Assembly (NCBI GenBank): GCA_965603355.1
Contig: CBFDCQ010000002.1
Span: 57,425-121,424 of the forward strand
Direction of reading: 5' to 3'
From: CBFDCQ01 sp965603355
GTDB lineage: Bacteria; Hydrogenedentota; CAZGCA01; CBFDCQ01
Length of the DNA stretch: 64,000 nucleotides
The translations under genes and the position numbers were made by a program. Positions within the stretch are counted from its first letter, which is position 1, and each line of letters starts with the position of its first letter. Shown here one piece after another: positions 41,390-49,814 of this stretch. The notes beneath the pieces are model-generated. The model saw nothing but the letters and a program-made list of their open reading frames with translations. It searched no databases and was not told the DNA's origin.

Positions 41390-42205
41390 GTGGGAAAAGT
41401 CATTATCGGCGACATGGTGTTAGGCGAAGGTGCTCCGCTGTTTCTGATAGCCGGTCCGTGCGTTATCGAAGGCGAGGCGCGCTGCACGTATGTCGCGGCC
41501 GCGGTCAAGGAGATAGCGAACCACCTGGATGTGCCGCTCATCTTCAAGGCGTCCTACGATAAGGCGAACCGCTCGTCAATAGGATCGTTCAGAGGGCCGG
41601 GTATCGAGGAGGGATTAAAGATCCTCTCATCCATAAGGGAGGAGTTGGAGATTGCCGTAACCAGCGATGTTCACTCGCCCAACCAGGTCGAACGTGCGGC
41701 CGAGGTGCTGGACGTGATACAGATACCGGCGTTCTTGTCGCGCCAGACGGATCTTCTCCTTGCCGCCGGCAAGACCGGCAAGACCGTTAACATCAAGAAG
41801 GGACAGTTCATGGCTCCGTGGGATATGGTCCACGCGATCGATAAGGTGCGCTCCACGGGTAACGACCGTGTCATCCTGACGGAACGAGGCAGCTCCTTTG
41901 GCTACAACAACCTCGTCAGCGATATGAGGTCCATCTCTGTCCTGAAACGGACCGGCTGCCCGGTGGTGTTTGACGCCACGCACAGCGTTCAGTTGCCTGG
42001 CGCTGAAGGCGCAAGCTCCGGCGGTGACCGCGATATGGTGCCCACGCTGGCGTTGGCAGCCGTGGCGGCGGGTGCGGACGGACTTTTCCTCGAGGTTCAC
42101 CAGAACCCGAATGAGGCGCTGTGTGACGCTCCGAACGCGCTCCCATTATCGGAATTGGAGCCGTTACTGGAAAAAGCTAAAGCTGTACGTGAGGCCGTGG
42201 CGTGA
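41390..42205 (+). CDS. kdsA: 3-deoxy-8-phosphooctulonate (Kdo 8-phosphate) synthase
   Basis: 271 residues from GTG 41390. LIAGPCVIEGEARC at the N-terminus and FKASYDKANRSSIGSFRGPG (about 52-71) are the phosphoenolpyruvate and arabinose 5-phosphate binding motifs. It condenses the two to Kdo 8-phosphate in the cytoplasm. The following genes kdsD and kdsC overlap it and each other by 4 bp, giving one coupled Kdo operon. The CMP-Kdo synthetase kdsB is not in the window. The Cys in GPC at about residue 24 occurs in both metal-dependent and metal-independent enzymes, so the metal need cannot be decided here. Confidence 0.95.
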   Translation: MGKVIIGDMVLGEGAPLFLIAGPCVIEGEARCTYVAAAVKEIANHLDVPLIFKASYDKANRSSIGSFRGPGIEEGLKILSSIREELEIAVTSDVHSPNQVERAAEVLDVIQIPAFLSRQTDLLLAAGKTGKTVNIKKGQFMAPWDMVHAIDKVRSTGNDRVILTERGSSFGYNNLVSDMRSISVLKRTGCPVVFDATHSVQLPGAEGASSGGDRDMVPTLALAAVAAGADGLFLEVHQNPNEALCDAPNALPLSELEPLLEKAKAVREAVA

Positions 42206-43149
42206 CCATACCGACTGCAAAAGAGGTTCTTCGGGTCGAGGCTGAGGCGATACTCGCGCTGATAGACAGGCTGGGCGCTGAGTTCGAGCACGCGGTGGAC
42301 ATGATGCTGGCGTGTGAGGGCAGAGTCGTCGTGTCCGGTATGGGAAAGGCGGGGATCATCGCGCACAAGATCTCCGCCACACTGGCAAGCACCGGCACAC
42401 CATCCGTCTGGCTCCATCCCGCCGAGGCTGTTCACGGCGATATAGGTATGGTCACGGGTGACGACGTAGTGATCGCCATCTCCAACAGCGGGGAGACCGA
42501 CGAGATTGTTAAACTGCTTCCCGTCATAAAGAAGATCGGGGCGAAACTCGTCGCGCTCACCGGTAACCTGGAGTCCCCCCTGGCCCAGTACAGCGACTGT
42601 GTGCTCGACGTGGGCGTATCCCGTGAGGCCTGCCCGCTCGGCCTCGCACCGACCGCGAGCACCACCGCCGCGCTCGCTCTTGGCGATGCGCTTGCGATGG
42701 TTCTCCTCAAACGAAAGGGATTCAACACGGAGAAATACGGCCTTTTCCATCCTGCCGGTATGCTCGGCAGAACCTTGTTGAAGGTCAGCGACGTGATGCG
42801 CACCGGCGATAGGGACCCGGTGGTCGCGGCGGAAACCCCTGTACGGGAGGTTCTGTTCGCCATCACCGGCGCTCGTGCGGGAGCTGCCTCCGTCGTGGAT
42901 GAGAAAGGTACGCTTGTCGGGATTTTCACCGACGGCGATCTGCGACGCGCGCTCGAACGGGAGCAAGACGTGATAGACAAACATGTTTCGGAGGTGATGA
43001 CGCGCGATCCGTTCACGATCGGGCAGGATAATCTCGCCATGGAAGCCGTGCGCATCGCCAAGGAGCATCAGATCGGCGAGTTGCCGGTCGTAGATGATTC
43101 GGGAAAACCTGTGGGTGTCTTCAACGTAAAGGATGTAATTGGAGAATGA
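42202..43149 (+). CDS. kdsD: Arabinose 5-phosphate isomerase (KpsF/GutQ type)
   Basis: 315 residues from GTG 42202, overlapping kdsA by 4 bp (GTGA). A SIS domain (about 30-180) contains VVSGMGKAGIIAHKISATLAST, AISNSGETDEIVKLLPVIKK and the LAPTASTTAALALGDALA block. Two CBS domains follow at about 200-315 (VGIFTDGDLRRALE, GVFNVKDVIGE). It turns ribulose 5-phosphate into arabinose 5-phosphate, the substrate of KdsA. The paired CBS domains suggest nucleotide regulation. Ribulose 5-phosphate would come from the oxidative pentose-phosphate enzymes at 50666-55329. Confidence 0.95.
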   Translation: MTIPTAKEVLRVEAEAILALIDRLGAEFEHAVDMMLACEGRVVVSGMGKAGIIAHKISATLASTGTPSVWLHPAEAVHGDIGMVTGDDVVIAISNSGETDEIVKLLPVIKKIGAKLVALTGNLESPLAQYSDCVLDVGVSREACPLGLAPTASTTAALALGDALAMVLLKRKGFNTEKYGLFHPAGMLGRTLLKVSDVMRTGDRDPVVAAETPVREVLFAITGARAGAASVVDEKGTLVGIFTDGDLRRALEREQDVIDKHVSEVMTRDPFTIGQDNLAMEAVRIAKEHQIGELPVVDDSGKPVGVFNVKDVIGE

Positions 43150-43685
43150 AGATAGAACCGGACACGGAAGAACGAATGCGCAAGATTACAATGCTAATGA
43201 CGGATGTTGATGGTGTGCTTACGGATGGCAGAATCGTGTTCCTCGGCGACAGTGCCGAAGCGAAAGTATATAACGTAAAGGACGGTTTCGGGTTCAAACT
43301 GTGGCATCGTGTAGGACATCTCAGCGCCTGGGTTACTGCCAGGGTCTCCAGTGCGGCGTCAAAGCGCGCCCAGGAGCTCGGCATTACCGAGTATAGGGAG
43401 GCTGCACCCAATAAGGCGATGGCCGTCCAGGAAATTGCGAAGAAGTGGGAACTCAAGAAGGAGCAGATCGCGTTTGTCGGCGACGACTTGCCGGACCTGA
43501 CGGCGATGAACTGTGCAGGGCTGGCCGTTACCGTAGCTGACGCCTCTGAAGAGGTGAAACAAAGCGCCGATCTGGTGTTGGATAGACGCGGCGGCCACGC
43601 GGCAATCCGCCAACTGATCGAGCTTATCCTGAAGGTGCAAGGGCATTGGGAACAACTTACGGACAGGGTGGCGTCCGGGCTGTGA
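43146..43685 (+). CDS. kdsC: Kdo 8-phosphate phosphatase (HAD family)
   Basis: 179 residues from ATG 43146, overlapping kdsD by 4 bp. HAD motif I is MTDVDGVLTDGRIVF (about 20-32), the loop KDGFGFKLWHRVGH follows, and motif IV is FVGDDLPDLTAM. It removes the phosphate from Kdo 8-phosphate. The small size fits the tetrameric KdsC family. It completes the three-step path to free Kdo and ends the coupled operon. A GC palindrome and repeat segment separate it from pcm. Confidence 0.95.
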   Translation: MKIEPDTEERMRKITMLMTDVDGVLTDGRIVFLGDSAEAKVYNVKDGFGFKLWHRVGHLSAWVTARVSSAASKRAQELGITEYREAAPNKAMAVQEIAKKWELKKEQIAFVGDDLPDLTAMNCAGLAVTVADASEEVKQSADLVLDRRGGHAAIRQLIELILKVQGHWEQLTDRVASGL

Positions 43686-43726
43686 ACAATGAACCATTGC
43701 ATCCCGGCTGTCGTATAGTCTGGTAG

Positions 43727-43794
43727 GGCGGGCATCTTGCCCGCCGAGAGATACGGTAGTGATAGCAGGGCGCAGCAAGCAACGCCCCTACGGA
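43727..43794. repeat. Palindromic repeat pair between kdsC and pcm
   Basis: GGCGGGCA-TCT-TGCCCGCC (43727-43745) is a perfect hairpin. It is followed by agggcgcagcaagcaacgcccct (43768-43790), an imperfect inverted repeat with GGGCG/CGCCC arms. The layout matches the other GC palindromes of the window. The hairpin may attenuate transcription past kdsC, but there is no U-tract. Confidence 0.6.
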
Positions 43795-43811
43795 ACGACG
43801 GTGTCAGCCAC

Positions 43812-44624
43812 ATGAGGGTGAACGGTTCGAAAGCGCGCGGTGCAGTCTTTTCTGCTCTGATGGCTTTGCTCCTATCCTCGCTTGGCCTTGCAAGCGAGCC
43901 TGCTCGGGACGAGAAGCAGGAGGAGTTGCAGAAACAGACGCGCCTGCGGATGGTCGAGACGCAGATCCGGCGGCGCGGCGTCAAGAACAAGACTGTTCTC
44001 GCCGCGATGCGGAACGTGCCCCGCCATGAGTTCGTTCCGCAGAAACTACGCGCGCTGTCTTACGAGGATAGACCTCTCCCGATTGGGCACGGCCAGACCA
44101 TCTCACAGCCGTACATAGTAGCTTACATGAGTGAGCTGCTCACCCCTAAGAAGGAGCACAAGGTGTTGGAGGTCGGCACCGGTTCCGGATACCAGGCCGC
44201 CGTGCTGGGGGAGATCGTCTCCAAGGTCTACACAATTGAGGTTATCGAAGAGCTGGGCAAGTCGGCAAAGGCACGCCTGGCAAACCTGGAATACAAGAAC
44301 ATCGAGGTGAAAATCGCGGATGGCTACCACGGTTGGAAGGAACACGCGCCGTTCGACTCTATCATAGTCACCTGCGCCGCGGACCACGTACCGCCACCTT
44401 TGGTGCAGCAGTTGAAGCCCGGTGGAAAGATGTGCATACCTGTCGGCCCGGTGTTCTATGAGCAGCAGTTAGTTCTCGTGACCAAGCGGAAAGATGGTAG
44501 CGTCCGGTCGAAAAGCGTTCTGCCGGTGCGATTCGTGCCGTTCGTGCGCCCCGGGCAAGATACGCCGACAACCCGGCCACCCAGACCTGCGCGACGAACG
44601 CGCGTGAAACCGACTCCCGAATAA
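43812..44624 (+). CDS. pcm: Exported protein-L-isoaspartate O-methyltransferase
   Basis: 270 residues from ATG 43812. The frame is open upstream, but this start gives a signal peptide (VFSALMALLLSSLGLASEPA, about 12-31). The methyltransferase domain has RNVPRHEFVPQKLRALSYED, DRPLPIGHGQTISQPYIVAY and the SAM-binding loop VLEVGTGSGYQAAVLGE (about 118-134). It methylates L-isoaspartyl residues to repair aged proteins. Export to the periplasm is unusual, since SAM is cytoplasmic, but signal-bearing Pcm homologues do exist. A C-terminal proline/threonine-rich tail (TTRPPRPARRTRVKPTPE) is extra. It lies after the Kdo operon on the same strand. Confidence 0.9.
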   Translation: MRVNGSKARGAVFSALMALLLSSLGLASEPARDEKQEELQKQTRLRMVETQIRRRGVKNKTVLAAMRNVPRHEFVPQKLRALSYEDRPLPIGHGQTISQPYIVAYMSELLTPKKEHKVLEVGTGSGYQAAVLGEIVSKVYTIEVIEELGKSAKARLANLEYKNIEVKIADGYHGWKEHAPFDSIIVTCAADHVPPPLVQQLKPGGKMCIPVGPVFYEQQLVLVTKRKDGSVRSKSVLPVRFVPFVRPGQDTPTTRPPRPARRTRVKPTPE

Positions 44625-44625
44625 G

Positions 44626-47070
44626 ATGCGAGAGAACAGGAGCGAAACGCCCCCGATTACGTTGCTCGCATCGATCTTTCTCCTCTCATCGGCCGTCATC
44701 TCCCACGAGATAGTCCTGGCGCGGCTTTTCTCCATCACACAGTGGCACCATTTCGCGTACATGGTGATAAGCGTGGCGCTGCTTGGCTTCGGCGCCAGCG
44801 GCACGTTCATGTCGCTGTGCCGAAAATTCATCCTCGCGAACTACCGCGCCGTCTACGGTGTCTCGGCAGCGCTTTACGCGACAGCCGTTGTCTTGTCATT
44901 TATCGCAACTCAGCGCGTCCCCTTCGATCCGTTCCTAATCGTTTGGGATAAGCGTCAGTACGTCTACCTTCTCGGATACTGTGCAACGCTGTTCGTGCCA
45001 TTCTTCCTCGCGGCGATATGTATTGGTTCGACCTTTATAAAGTACGCGGGGAAGGTCGGCAAGGTCTACTTCGCCAACATGGCCGGCTCCGGCGCCGGCA
45101 GCGCATGCATCCTCCTTGCAATGTACCTCGTTCGGCCGGAATCGCTCCTGCTGCTGGTGGCCGGCGCAGCCGCTTTCGCAGTCGTAATCCTGCTCTTGCC
45201 GCGACGCAAGCTCGATGCACTCTCAGTCGCGCTGGCAGCTTTCATACCGCTCGCTCTCATTCACATTACAGGCGGATTAGAACTCCGGGTGAGCGAGTTC
45301 AAGACACTTCCGGCGCTTATGGACCTGCCTGATGCCCGGATTATCGCGAAAAGATCGAGCCCGCTCGGCAGGATCGACGTCGTCTCGAGCCCGGCTATCC
45401 GCGAGGCGCCCGGTATGAGTCTGGCATGCACCTACGAGATACCGCCACAGACGGCCCTGGTGGTCGATGCCGACTCCACGAGCGCCGTGACGGACTTCGA
45501 CAACGACGTCTCACGGCTCGCTTATCTCGACTGGCTCACCTCGTCCGCCGTGTACCACGCCGTTCGAGCAGGCGGCAGCGGAGAGCAAACAGTTCTGGTT
45601 GTTGGCGCCGGCGGTGGCGCGGACATCCTGGCGGCGCGGTACGCTGGTATGGACCGCATTGACGCCCTGGAACTCGACCGCAGCGTCATCCACCTCATGC
45701 GACACGAGCTGCGCGATTCATCGTGTAACTTGTATGACTCGCCGGGAGTAAGGGTCATCAACACGGAGGGACGCGCTTTCTTCGACAGCACAAACGAACT
45801 CTACGACGTCGTTCAGATTTCGCTGCTCGACTCATTCAGCGCGTCGGCTGCGGGCGTATTGGCGCTCAACGAAAGCTACCTGTACACCGTCGAGGCTCTC
45901 CGTTCGTACATCGCGCACCTCAGGCCGGACGGTATCCTGTCGGTTACACGCTGGCTCAAGATGCCGCCGCGCGACAATGTGAGACTCTTCGGGACTGCCG
46001 TCGAGGCTCTGAACTCATCAGGCACGCTTGACCCCGGCAAGCACGTTGTCCAACTTCGAGGGTGGAAAACCTGTACCACGCTGATCAAACGTGACCCGTT
46101 CAATGGCGCCGAGTTGGAGGCGATAGCCAAGTTCTGCCAGGAGCGCTCGTTCGACCTATGCTATTTCCCGGGCATCCAGCCGGAGGTTGTCAATGAGTAT
46201 AATGTTCTCGAACGCCCGTTCCTCTATGAGGCGGCAACTGCGCTGCTCGGCCCTGAAAAGGAAGACTACTACCGGAACAGCCTTTTCAACGTGATTCCCG
46301 CCACGGATGACAGGCCGTACTATTTCCACTTCTTCAAGTGGTCGTCACTGCCTGAACTGCGCAGGACGCTGAGCACGCAATGGGTGCCCTTCGTTGAATG
46401 GGGATACGTAGTTCTGGTAGCGACTCTGATCATCGCGCTGCCGTTGAGCGTCGTGCTTGTTCTGTTACCTCTCCTGTGGCTGCGTCGTCCTGCGGGCAGG
46501 AAAGTCGGTTTTCCGAGGGTGGTCGCGTACTTCCTCGCAATCGGCGCGGGATACATGTTCATCGAGATCGTATTCATACAGAAACTGACGAGGATCATGC
46601 CGCACCCCATCATCGCGCTCGGCATAACGTTAACGATCTTCCTTCTGGGGTCCGGGCTGGGCGGGTTGAGTTCATCGCGTCTCGCAGGCAGGTTTAAGAG
46701 ACCGGTATGGATCGCGTTCGCCTGCATCACGGCAGCTTTAGTGACCTATGTCCTGGTTTTTGATCTCATCTCAGCCGGGTCACAGCTTTTCTCGCCAAAT
46801 GTGAAACGGATCGTTGCCGGCGCCACCGTGTTCGTTCTGGCGTTCTTTATGGGGATACCCTTTCCCACGGGTCTGCGGCGGCTCGCCTCCTTATCGCCCG
46901 AGCTACTGCCCTGGGCGTGGGGGATCAACGGGTGCGCGTCAGTCGTCGGACCGATACTCGCAACCTGCCTCTCCATATCGCTCGGATTCAGGATCGTTAT
47001 AGCGCTGTCGGCAGGACTTTACCTGGTCGCTGCATTTGCCTTTCCCAGACGCACAGGAGATGAAACGTAA
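44626..47070 (+). CDS. Spermidine-synthase-like multi-span membrane protein
   Basis: 814 residues. About seven membrane segments lie at 10-230, a Rossmann methyltransferase/aminopropyltransferase-like domain at about 310-480 (LVVGAGGGADILAARYAG, then IDALELDRSVIHLM), and about six more membrane segments at 595-810. This tripartite layout is found in bacterial proteins labelled spermidine synthase, but the middle domain lacks clear evidence for polyamine binding. The substrate and product are unknown. It begins 1 bp after pcm's stop, so the two are probably translated together. Confidence 0.8.
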   Translation: MRENRSETPPITLLASIFLLSSAVISHEIVLARLFSITQWHHFAYMVISVALLGFGASGTFMSLCRKFILANYRAVYGVSAALYATAVVLSFIATQRVPFDPFLIVWDKRQYVYLLGYCATLFVPFFLAAICIGSTFIKYAGKVGKVYFANMAGSGAGSACILLAMYLVRPESLLLLVAGAAAFAVVILLLPRRKLDALSVALAAFIPLALIHITGGLELRVSEFKTLPALMDLPDARIIAKRSSPLGRIDVVSSPAIREAPGMSLACTYEIPPQTALVVDADSTSAVTDFDNDVSRLAYLDWLTSSAVYHAVRAGGSGEQTVLVVGAGGGADILAARYAGMDRIDALELDRSVIHLMRHELRDSSCNLYDSPGVRVINTEGRAFFDSTNELYDVVQISLLDSFSASAAGVLALNESYLYTVEALRSYIAHLRPDGILSVTRWLKMPPRDNVRLFGTAVEALNSSGTLDPGKHVVQLRGWKTCTTLIKRDPFNGAELEAIAKFCQERSFDLCYFPGIQPEVVNEYNVLERPFLYEAATALLGPEKEDYYRNSLFNVIPATDDRPYYFHFFKWSSLPELRRTLSTQWVPFVEWGYVVLVATLIIALPLSVVLVLLPLLWLRRPAGRKVGFPRVVAYFLAIGAGYMFIEIVFIQKLTRIMPHPIIALGITLTIFLLGSGLGGLSSSRLAGRFKRPVWIAFACITAALVTYVLVFDLISAGSQLFSPNVKRIVAGATVFVLAFFMGIPFPTGLRRLASLSPELLPWAWGINGCASVVGPILATCLSISLGFRIVIALSAGLYLVAAFAFPRRTGDET

Positions 47071-47177
47071 CCGAGAAGGGGCGAGTGCTCTCATGAAGGG
47101 CTGCCCGCAACTTTGGGATTGCTCAAAACCAGAATCTGTGCTAACATTACCGTGGTGAGAGTGGTGGAGGTCGATTG

Positions 47178-47555
47178 ATGGGCAGGGCGCAAAAGCAGTT
47201 GGCGAAGAAGAAACCCGGACATGAACGTCTCTATTACTCGATCACCGAGGTCAGCGACATGCTGGCCGTTAAACCGCACGTGTTGCGGTACTGGGAGCAG
47301 GAGTTCGGCGACGTTCGACCCGTACGGACGCCACGGGGCGTGCGCCGCTATCGGAAGGACGATGTCGAGGTCTTGAAGCGGGTCAAACAGCTTCTCTGGA
47401 CGGAAGGGTACACCACTGAGGGGGCCCAGAAGAGGCTCAGGGACGAGCGAAAGGGAGAAGCTGGACCCCGCAACGCGGCGGAGACCTCGAGGATAATTGA
47501 CGAGATCGAACAGAAGCTGTGGCATATTCATGACATTTTAGACTCAAAGACGTGA
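47178..47555 (+). CDS. MerR-family transcriptional regulator
   Basis: 125 residues from ATG 47178, 7 nt after GGAGG. The helix-turn-helix LYYSITEVSDMLAVKPHVLR followed by YWEQEFGDVRPVRTPRGVRR is the MerR DNA-binding domain (about 19-75). The C-terminal part is a short dimerisation helix with no cysteines, so it is not a mercury or copper sensor of the classical kind. A MerR gene just before a proline tRNA gene is an arrangement also seen in deltaproteobacteria. Target genes are unknown; the intergenic control region at 47860-48180 is one candidate. Confidence 0.88.
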   Translation: MGRAQKQLAKKKPGHERLYYSITEVSDMLAVKPHVLRYWEQEFGDVRPVRTPRGVRRYRKDDVEVLKRVKQLLWTEGYTTEGAQKRLRDERKGEAGPRNAAETSRIIDEIEQKLWHIHDILDSKT

Positions 47556-47595
47556 GGTAGTATCGGGAAACGTCGGAGTCGCTCTGAGGCTATAA

Positions 47596-47673
47596 CGGGG
47601 CGTGGCGCAGTCTGGTTAGCGTACTTGACTGGGGGTCAAGTGGTCGCCGGTTCAAATCCGGCCGCCCCGACCA
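47596..47673 (+). tRNA. tRNA-Pro (anticodon GGG)
   Basis: A full cloverleaf: acceptor stem CGGGGCG/CGCCCCG, D-arm GCGC...GCGT, anticodon stem CTTGA/TCAAG with loop CTGGGGG giving anticodon GGG (proline), T-arm GCCGG-TTCAAAT-CCGGC, discriminator A, and CCA encoded in the DNA at 47671-47673. It lies 40 bp after the MerR stop. Confidence 0.97.
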
Positions 47674-47686
47674 TGTAATACGTGAC

Positions 47687-47723
47687 GCGGCGGGCTGCCG
47701 CAGGAAGGCAGAGCCGTTCTTTT
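47687..47723 (+). terminator. Possible terminator after tRNA-Pro
   Basis: gcggc-gggct-gccgc (47687-47701) forms a small hairpin, and the wider cgggctgcc...ggcagagccg segment can form an imperfect stem followed by TTCTTTTTC (47717-47725). The pairing is imperfect, so confidence is modest. Confidence 0.35.
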
Positions 47724-47871
47724 TCTCCTCCATAGAGGCCTGTGCCATGCAACTGCCACCTATAGCGCAATTAGCAGTTGCGGATGAGCGTGCATCGCAC
47801 CGAGGTCTACACGTTCGGAGGATCCCCTTGATAAGGCGGGCGTGGGTCAACGCCTTTACTCGGTGACACAC

Positions 47872-48069
47872 TGTCTCAGTGTCTCATTTAAGGCCGGGTG
47901 TATCACATACTGTATGTGAGACTGACGGTATGGCTTGCCCTGCCTGAGCGCAGTCCTACAAGTACTTGCAATATCTTAACATAAGTTGAGACATGAGTTG
48001 CCTATGCCTGTACGGCTGTCAAGAGCATATCGCTGCATGATGTCTCACAGAGATCTATTTCCTGAGACA
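47872..48069. promoter_or_regulatory. Array of five TGAGACA/TGTCTCA heptamers with a 17-bp palindrome
   Basis: TGTCTCA at 47872, 47880 and 48041, and its complement TGAGACA at 47987 and 48063. Two of the sites are 8 bp apart. The palindrome TCACATAC-T-GTATGTGA (47903-47919) lies among them. Fewer than 0.1 copies of a given heptamer are expected in 200 bp by chance on both strands. The array precedes the sigma-54-like element at 48159 by 90-290 bp, a distance normal for RpoN enhancer sites. The binding protein is unknown. Confidence 0.5.
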
Positions 48070-48158
48070 CACAGGTTTGGCGTTCGACGACCTGTATATC
48101 GGCACAAGTCCATGCTGGAACGGTATTTATGGCTTATGCTCCTGCTTCAGGTCTGGTT

Positions 48159-48174
48159 TGGCATAGTTCTCGCT
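48159..48174 (+). promoter_or_regulatory. Weak sigma-54-like promoter element before the ArsS/pentose-phosphate operon
   Basis: TGGCATAGTTCTCGCT has GG-N10-GC spacing and TGGCA at -24, but TCGCT instead of TTGCT at -12. It lies about 125 bp upstream of the first gene and downstream of the heptamer array. Without the array it would not be reported. Confidence 0.35.
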
Positions 48175-48300
48175 GATACAGGTAGATGGTGAAGTGGAAC
48201 TCTAAGGGGCCAAACAGCGCCCCAGTAGCACTTGCTTGAGTGCTTACGCGAGTTCTAATGGCGTTTCCTCTGGAGAGTAGGCCGGGCACTTCAAACTGAC

Positions 48301-49014
48301 ATGCATGTCGAATTCAGCGAAATGGGTTTAATCATCTTCGCGCGTTTTCCGCGCTCTGGCGAAGTGAAGACGCGCCTCGCGGAGACAATCGGGAGCGACG
48401 CGGCTATCGAGTTCTACAGGCTGTGTGCCGAACACATGTTCGAGGAAAGCGGCAACATATCCAGCCAGGTCGACCGGTTTGTCTTCTACTCCGGTGGCAA
48501 CGAACGGGATGAAATTGAGGAATGGGTAGGTCCGCAGTTTCGACTCGACGTGCAGACCGGAGCGGACCTTGGCGAGAGAATGGAAAACGCATTCCGGTCG
48601 GTGTTCAGCCGGGGAGTTCGAAAGGCGGTTCTCGTCGGAACGGATGTACCTGACCTATCAGCGAGCGTCATTGATGATGCCGTCCGCAGTCTCGACTCGT
48701 GCGATATCGTCATCGGACCCTGCCACGATGGCGGGTACTACCTGTTGGGAATGAGGGAGCTGCATAAGGGACTTTTCGCCGACATTCCGTGGAGCACAGA
48801 GGCCGTCCTGGAAAAGACTCTGGACGAGGCCGATTTGCTGGGGCTTGCTGTTCACCTGCTCCCTACCCTCGCTGACATTGACACCGTACAGGATCTTCGG
48901 AGCTGGCTCGAAGCCGACACGACTCACAAGGGTAACCCCGTTCGCGCTTCCGCTCGATACCTGCTTGTGTCCGGGACCGTCGCGCCGGTTCCGGATGAAG
49001 GAGAACAGCCATGA
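48301..49014 (+). CDS. Glycosyltransferase, rSAM/selenodomain (arsenosugar) cluster type 1 (TIGR04282/DUF2064)
   Basis: 237 residues. MGLIIFARFPRSGEVKTRL opens a nucleotide-sugar transferase fold resembling molybdopterin cytidylyltransferases, with GTDVPDLSASVIDDAVRSLD (about 104-123) and GPCHDGGYYLLGM (about 138-150) as the nucleotide and metal sites. This is the family placed beside ArsS in cyanobacterial and other genomes and called arsenosugar biosynthesis glycosyltransferase 1. ATG 48301 or ATG 48322 may be the start; neither has a strong ribosome-binding site. The stop overlaps the DUF547 gene by 4 bp (ATGA). The acceptor is unknown. Confidence 0.88.
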   Translation: MHVEFSEMGLIIFARFPRSGEVKTRLAETIGSDAAIEFYRLCAEHMFEESGNISSQVDRFVFYSGGNERDEIEEWVGPQFRLDVQTGADLGERMENAFRSVFSRGVRKAVLVGTDVPDLSASVIDDAVRSLDSCDIVIGPCHDGGYYLLGMRELHKGLFADIPWSTEAVLEKTLDEADLLGLAVHLLPTLADIDTVQDLRSWLEADTTHKGNPVRASARYLLVSGTVAPVPDEGEQP

Positions 49015-49799
49015 GATTTGGGCGAATCCTACTCGCACTCATGCTCATCGTTCCTATCTCGGCTCCTGGCTTGGCTGCCGACTCGCACGGTTTGCTCACT
49101 GATATACTTGCCGATCATGTCAAGGACGGTATGGTAAATTACAGGGCGCTGTGCAAGGATGCGAGGCTCGGTCAATACATCCAACAGCTTGCCCGGACCA
49201 ATCCGGACCGAATCTCTTCGGAAGAGGATCGGCTCGCCTTCTGGATCAACGCTTACAACGCGTACACGCTGAAGATCATCTGCGATAACTATCCACTGAA
49301 GAGCATCCAGAATCTGAACCCGAGGGGACTGAGGAAGGCGTTTGCAAAAACCGTCTGGGATAAACCGCTGGCAACGGTCAACAACCGCCCGACAACGCTC
49401 AACACAATCGAACACAAGATTATCCGCACGCGTTTCAAGGATCCCAGGATTCACTTTGCGCTGGTATGCGCGGCAAAGAGCTGTCCGCCGCTGCGCTCTG
49501 AAGCGTACGAGGGGGACAAGCTGGATGAACAGTTAGACGATCAGGGCAGGCTGTTTCTTACCGACTCATCCAAGAATCGTTTCGATACTGGAGGAAGGGC
49601 GGCACAGATCTCGAAGATTTTCAGTTGGTTCGCGAAGGATTTCGGTGGAGAGAACGCGGCAGTGCTCAAGTTCATCGCAGAGTTTTTGCCTGAGGACGCA
49701 GCCGACAAGGTGAAGGCGAATCCCGGAGCCTGGACGACACGTTACACGGACTATGACTGGAGCTTGAACGAGCAGCCGGCAGGGCGTAGGACCGGCTGA
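49011..49799 (+). CDS. DUF547 exported protein
   Basis: 262 residues from ATG 49011. A signal peptide (LLALMLIVPISAPGLAA) leads into the DUF547 domain (about 35-220), with its conserved FWINAYNAYTLKIICDNYP and HFALVCAAKSCPPLRSEAY (Cys in KSCPPL). DUF547 occurs beside both rSAM-cluster glycosyltransferases in many genomes, but its activity is unknown. It overlaps the upstream gene by 4 bp and is followed after 15 bp by the second glycosyltransferase. Confidence 0.88.
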   Translation: MRFGRILLALMLIVPISAPGLAADSHGLLTDILADHVKDGMVNYRALCKDARLGQYIQQLARTNPDRISSEEDRLAFWINAYNAYTLKIICDNYPLKSIQNLNPRGLRKAFAKTVWDKPLATVNNRPTTLNTIEHKIIRTRFKDPRIHFALVCAAKSCPPLRSEAYEGDKLDEQLDDQGRLFLTDSSKNRFDTGGRAAQISKIFSWFAKDFGGENAAVLKFIAEFLPEDAADKVKANPGAWTTRYTDYDWSLNEQPAGRRTG

Positions 49800-49814
49800 T
49801 AGGCGATTTGTCAC

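Larger units (their letters stand above)
47674..48300. other. 627-bp regulatory spacer between tRNA-Pro and the ArsS/pentose-phosphate operon
   Basis: No supported gene is present. The 68-codon frame at 47986-48192 has no coding character. The first 50 bp form a possible terminator. From 47872 to 48069 the heptamer TGAGACA (either strand) occurs five times. A 17-bp palindrome lies at 47903-47919 and a sigma-54-like element at 48159-48174. A GGGGC/GCCCC hairpin sits near 48209-48226. The density of operator-like sequence suggests that the operon starting at 48301 is regulated. Confidence 0.55.

Noticed and set aside
44626..47070. Genuine spermidine synthase
   Set aside because: The middle domain has a Rossmann glycine-rich loop, but the many flanking membrane segments and lack of clear polyamine-site residues make a soluble polyamine enzyme unlikely; kept as spermidine-synthase-like only.
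47986..48192. 68-codon open frame between tRNA-Pro and the ArsS operon
   Set aside because: No ribosome-binding site and no recognisable domain; it covers the operator-like array.
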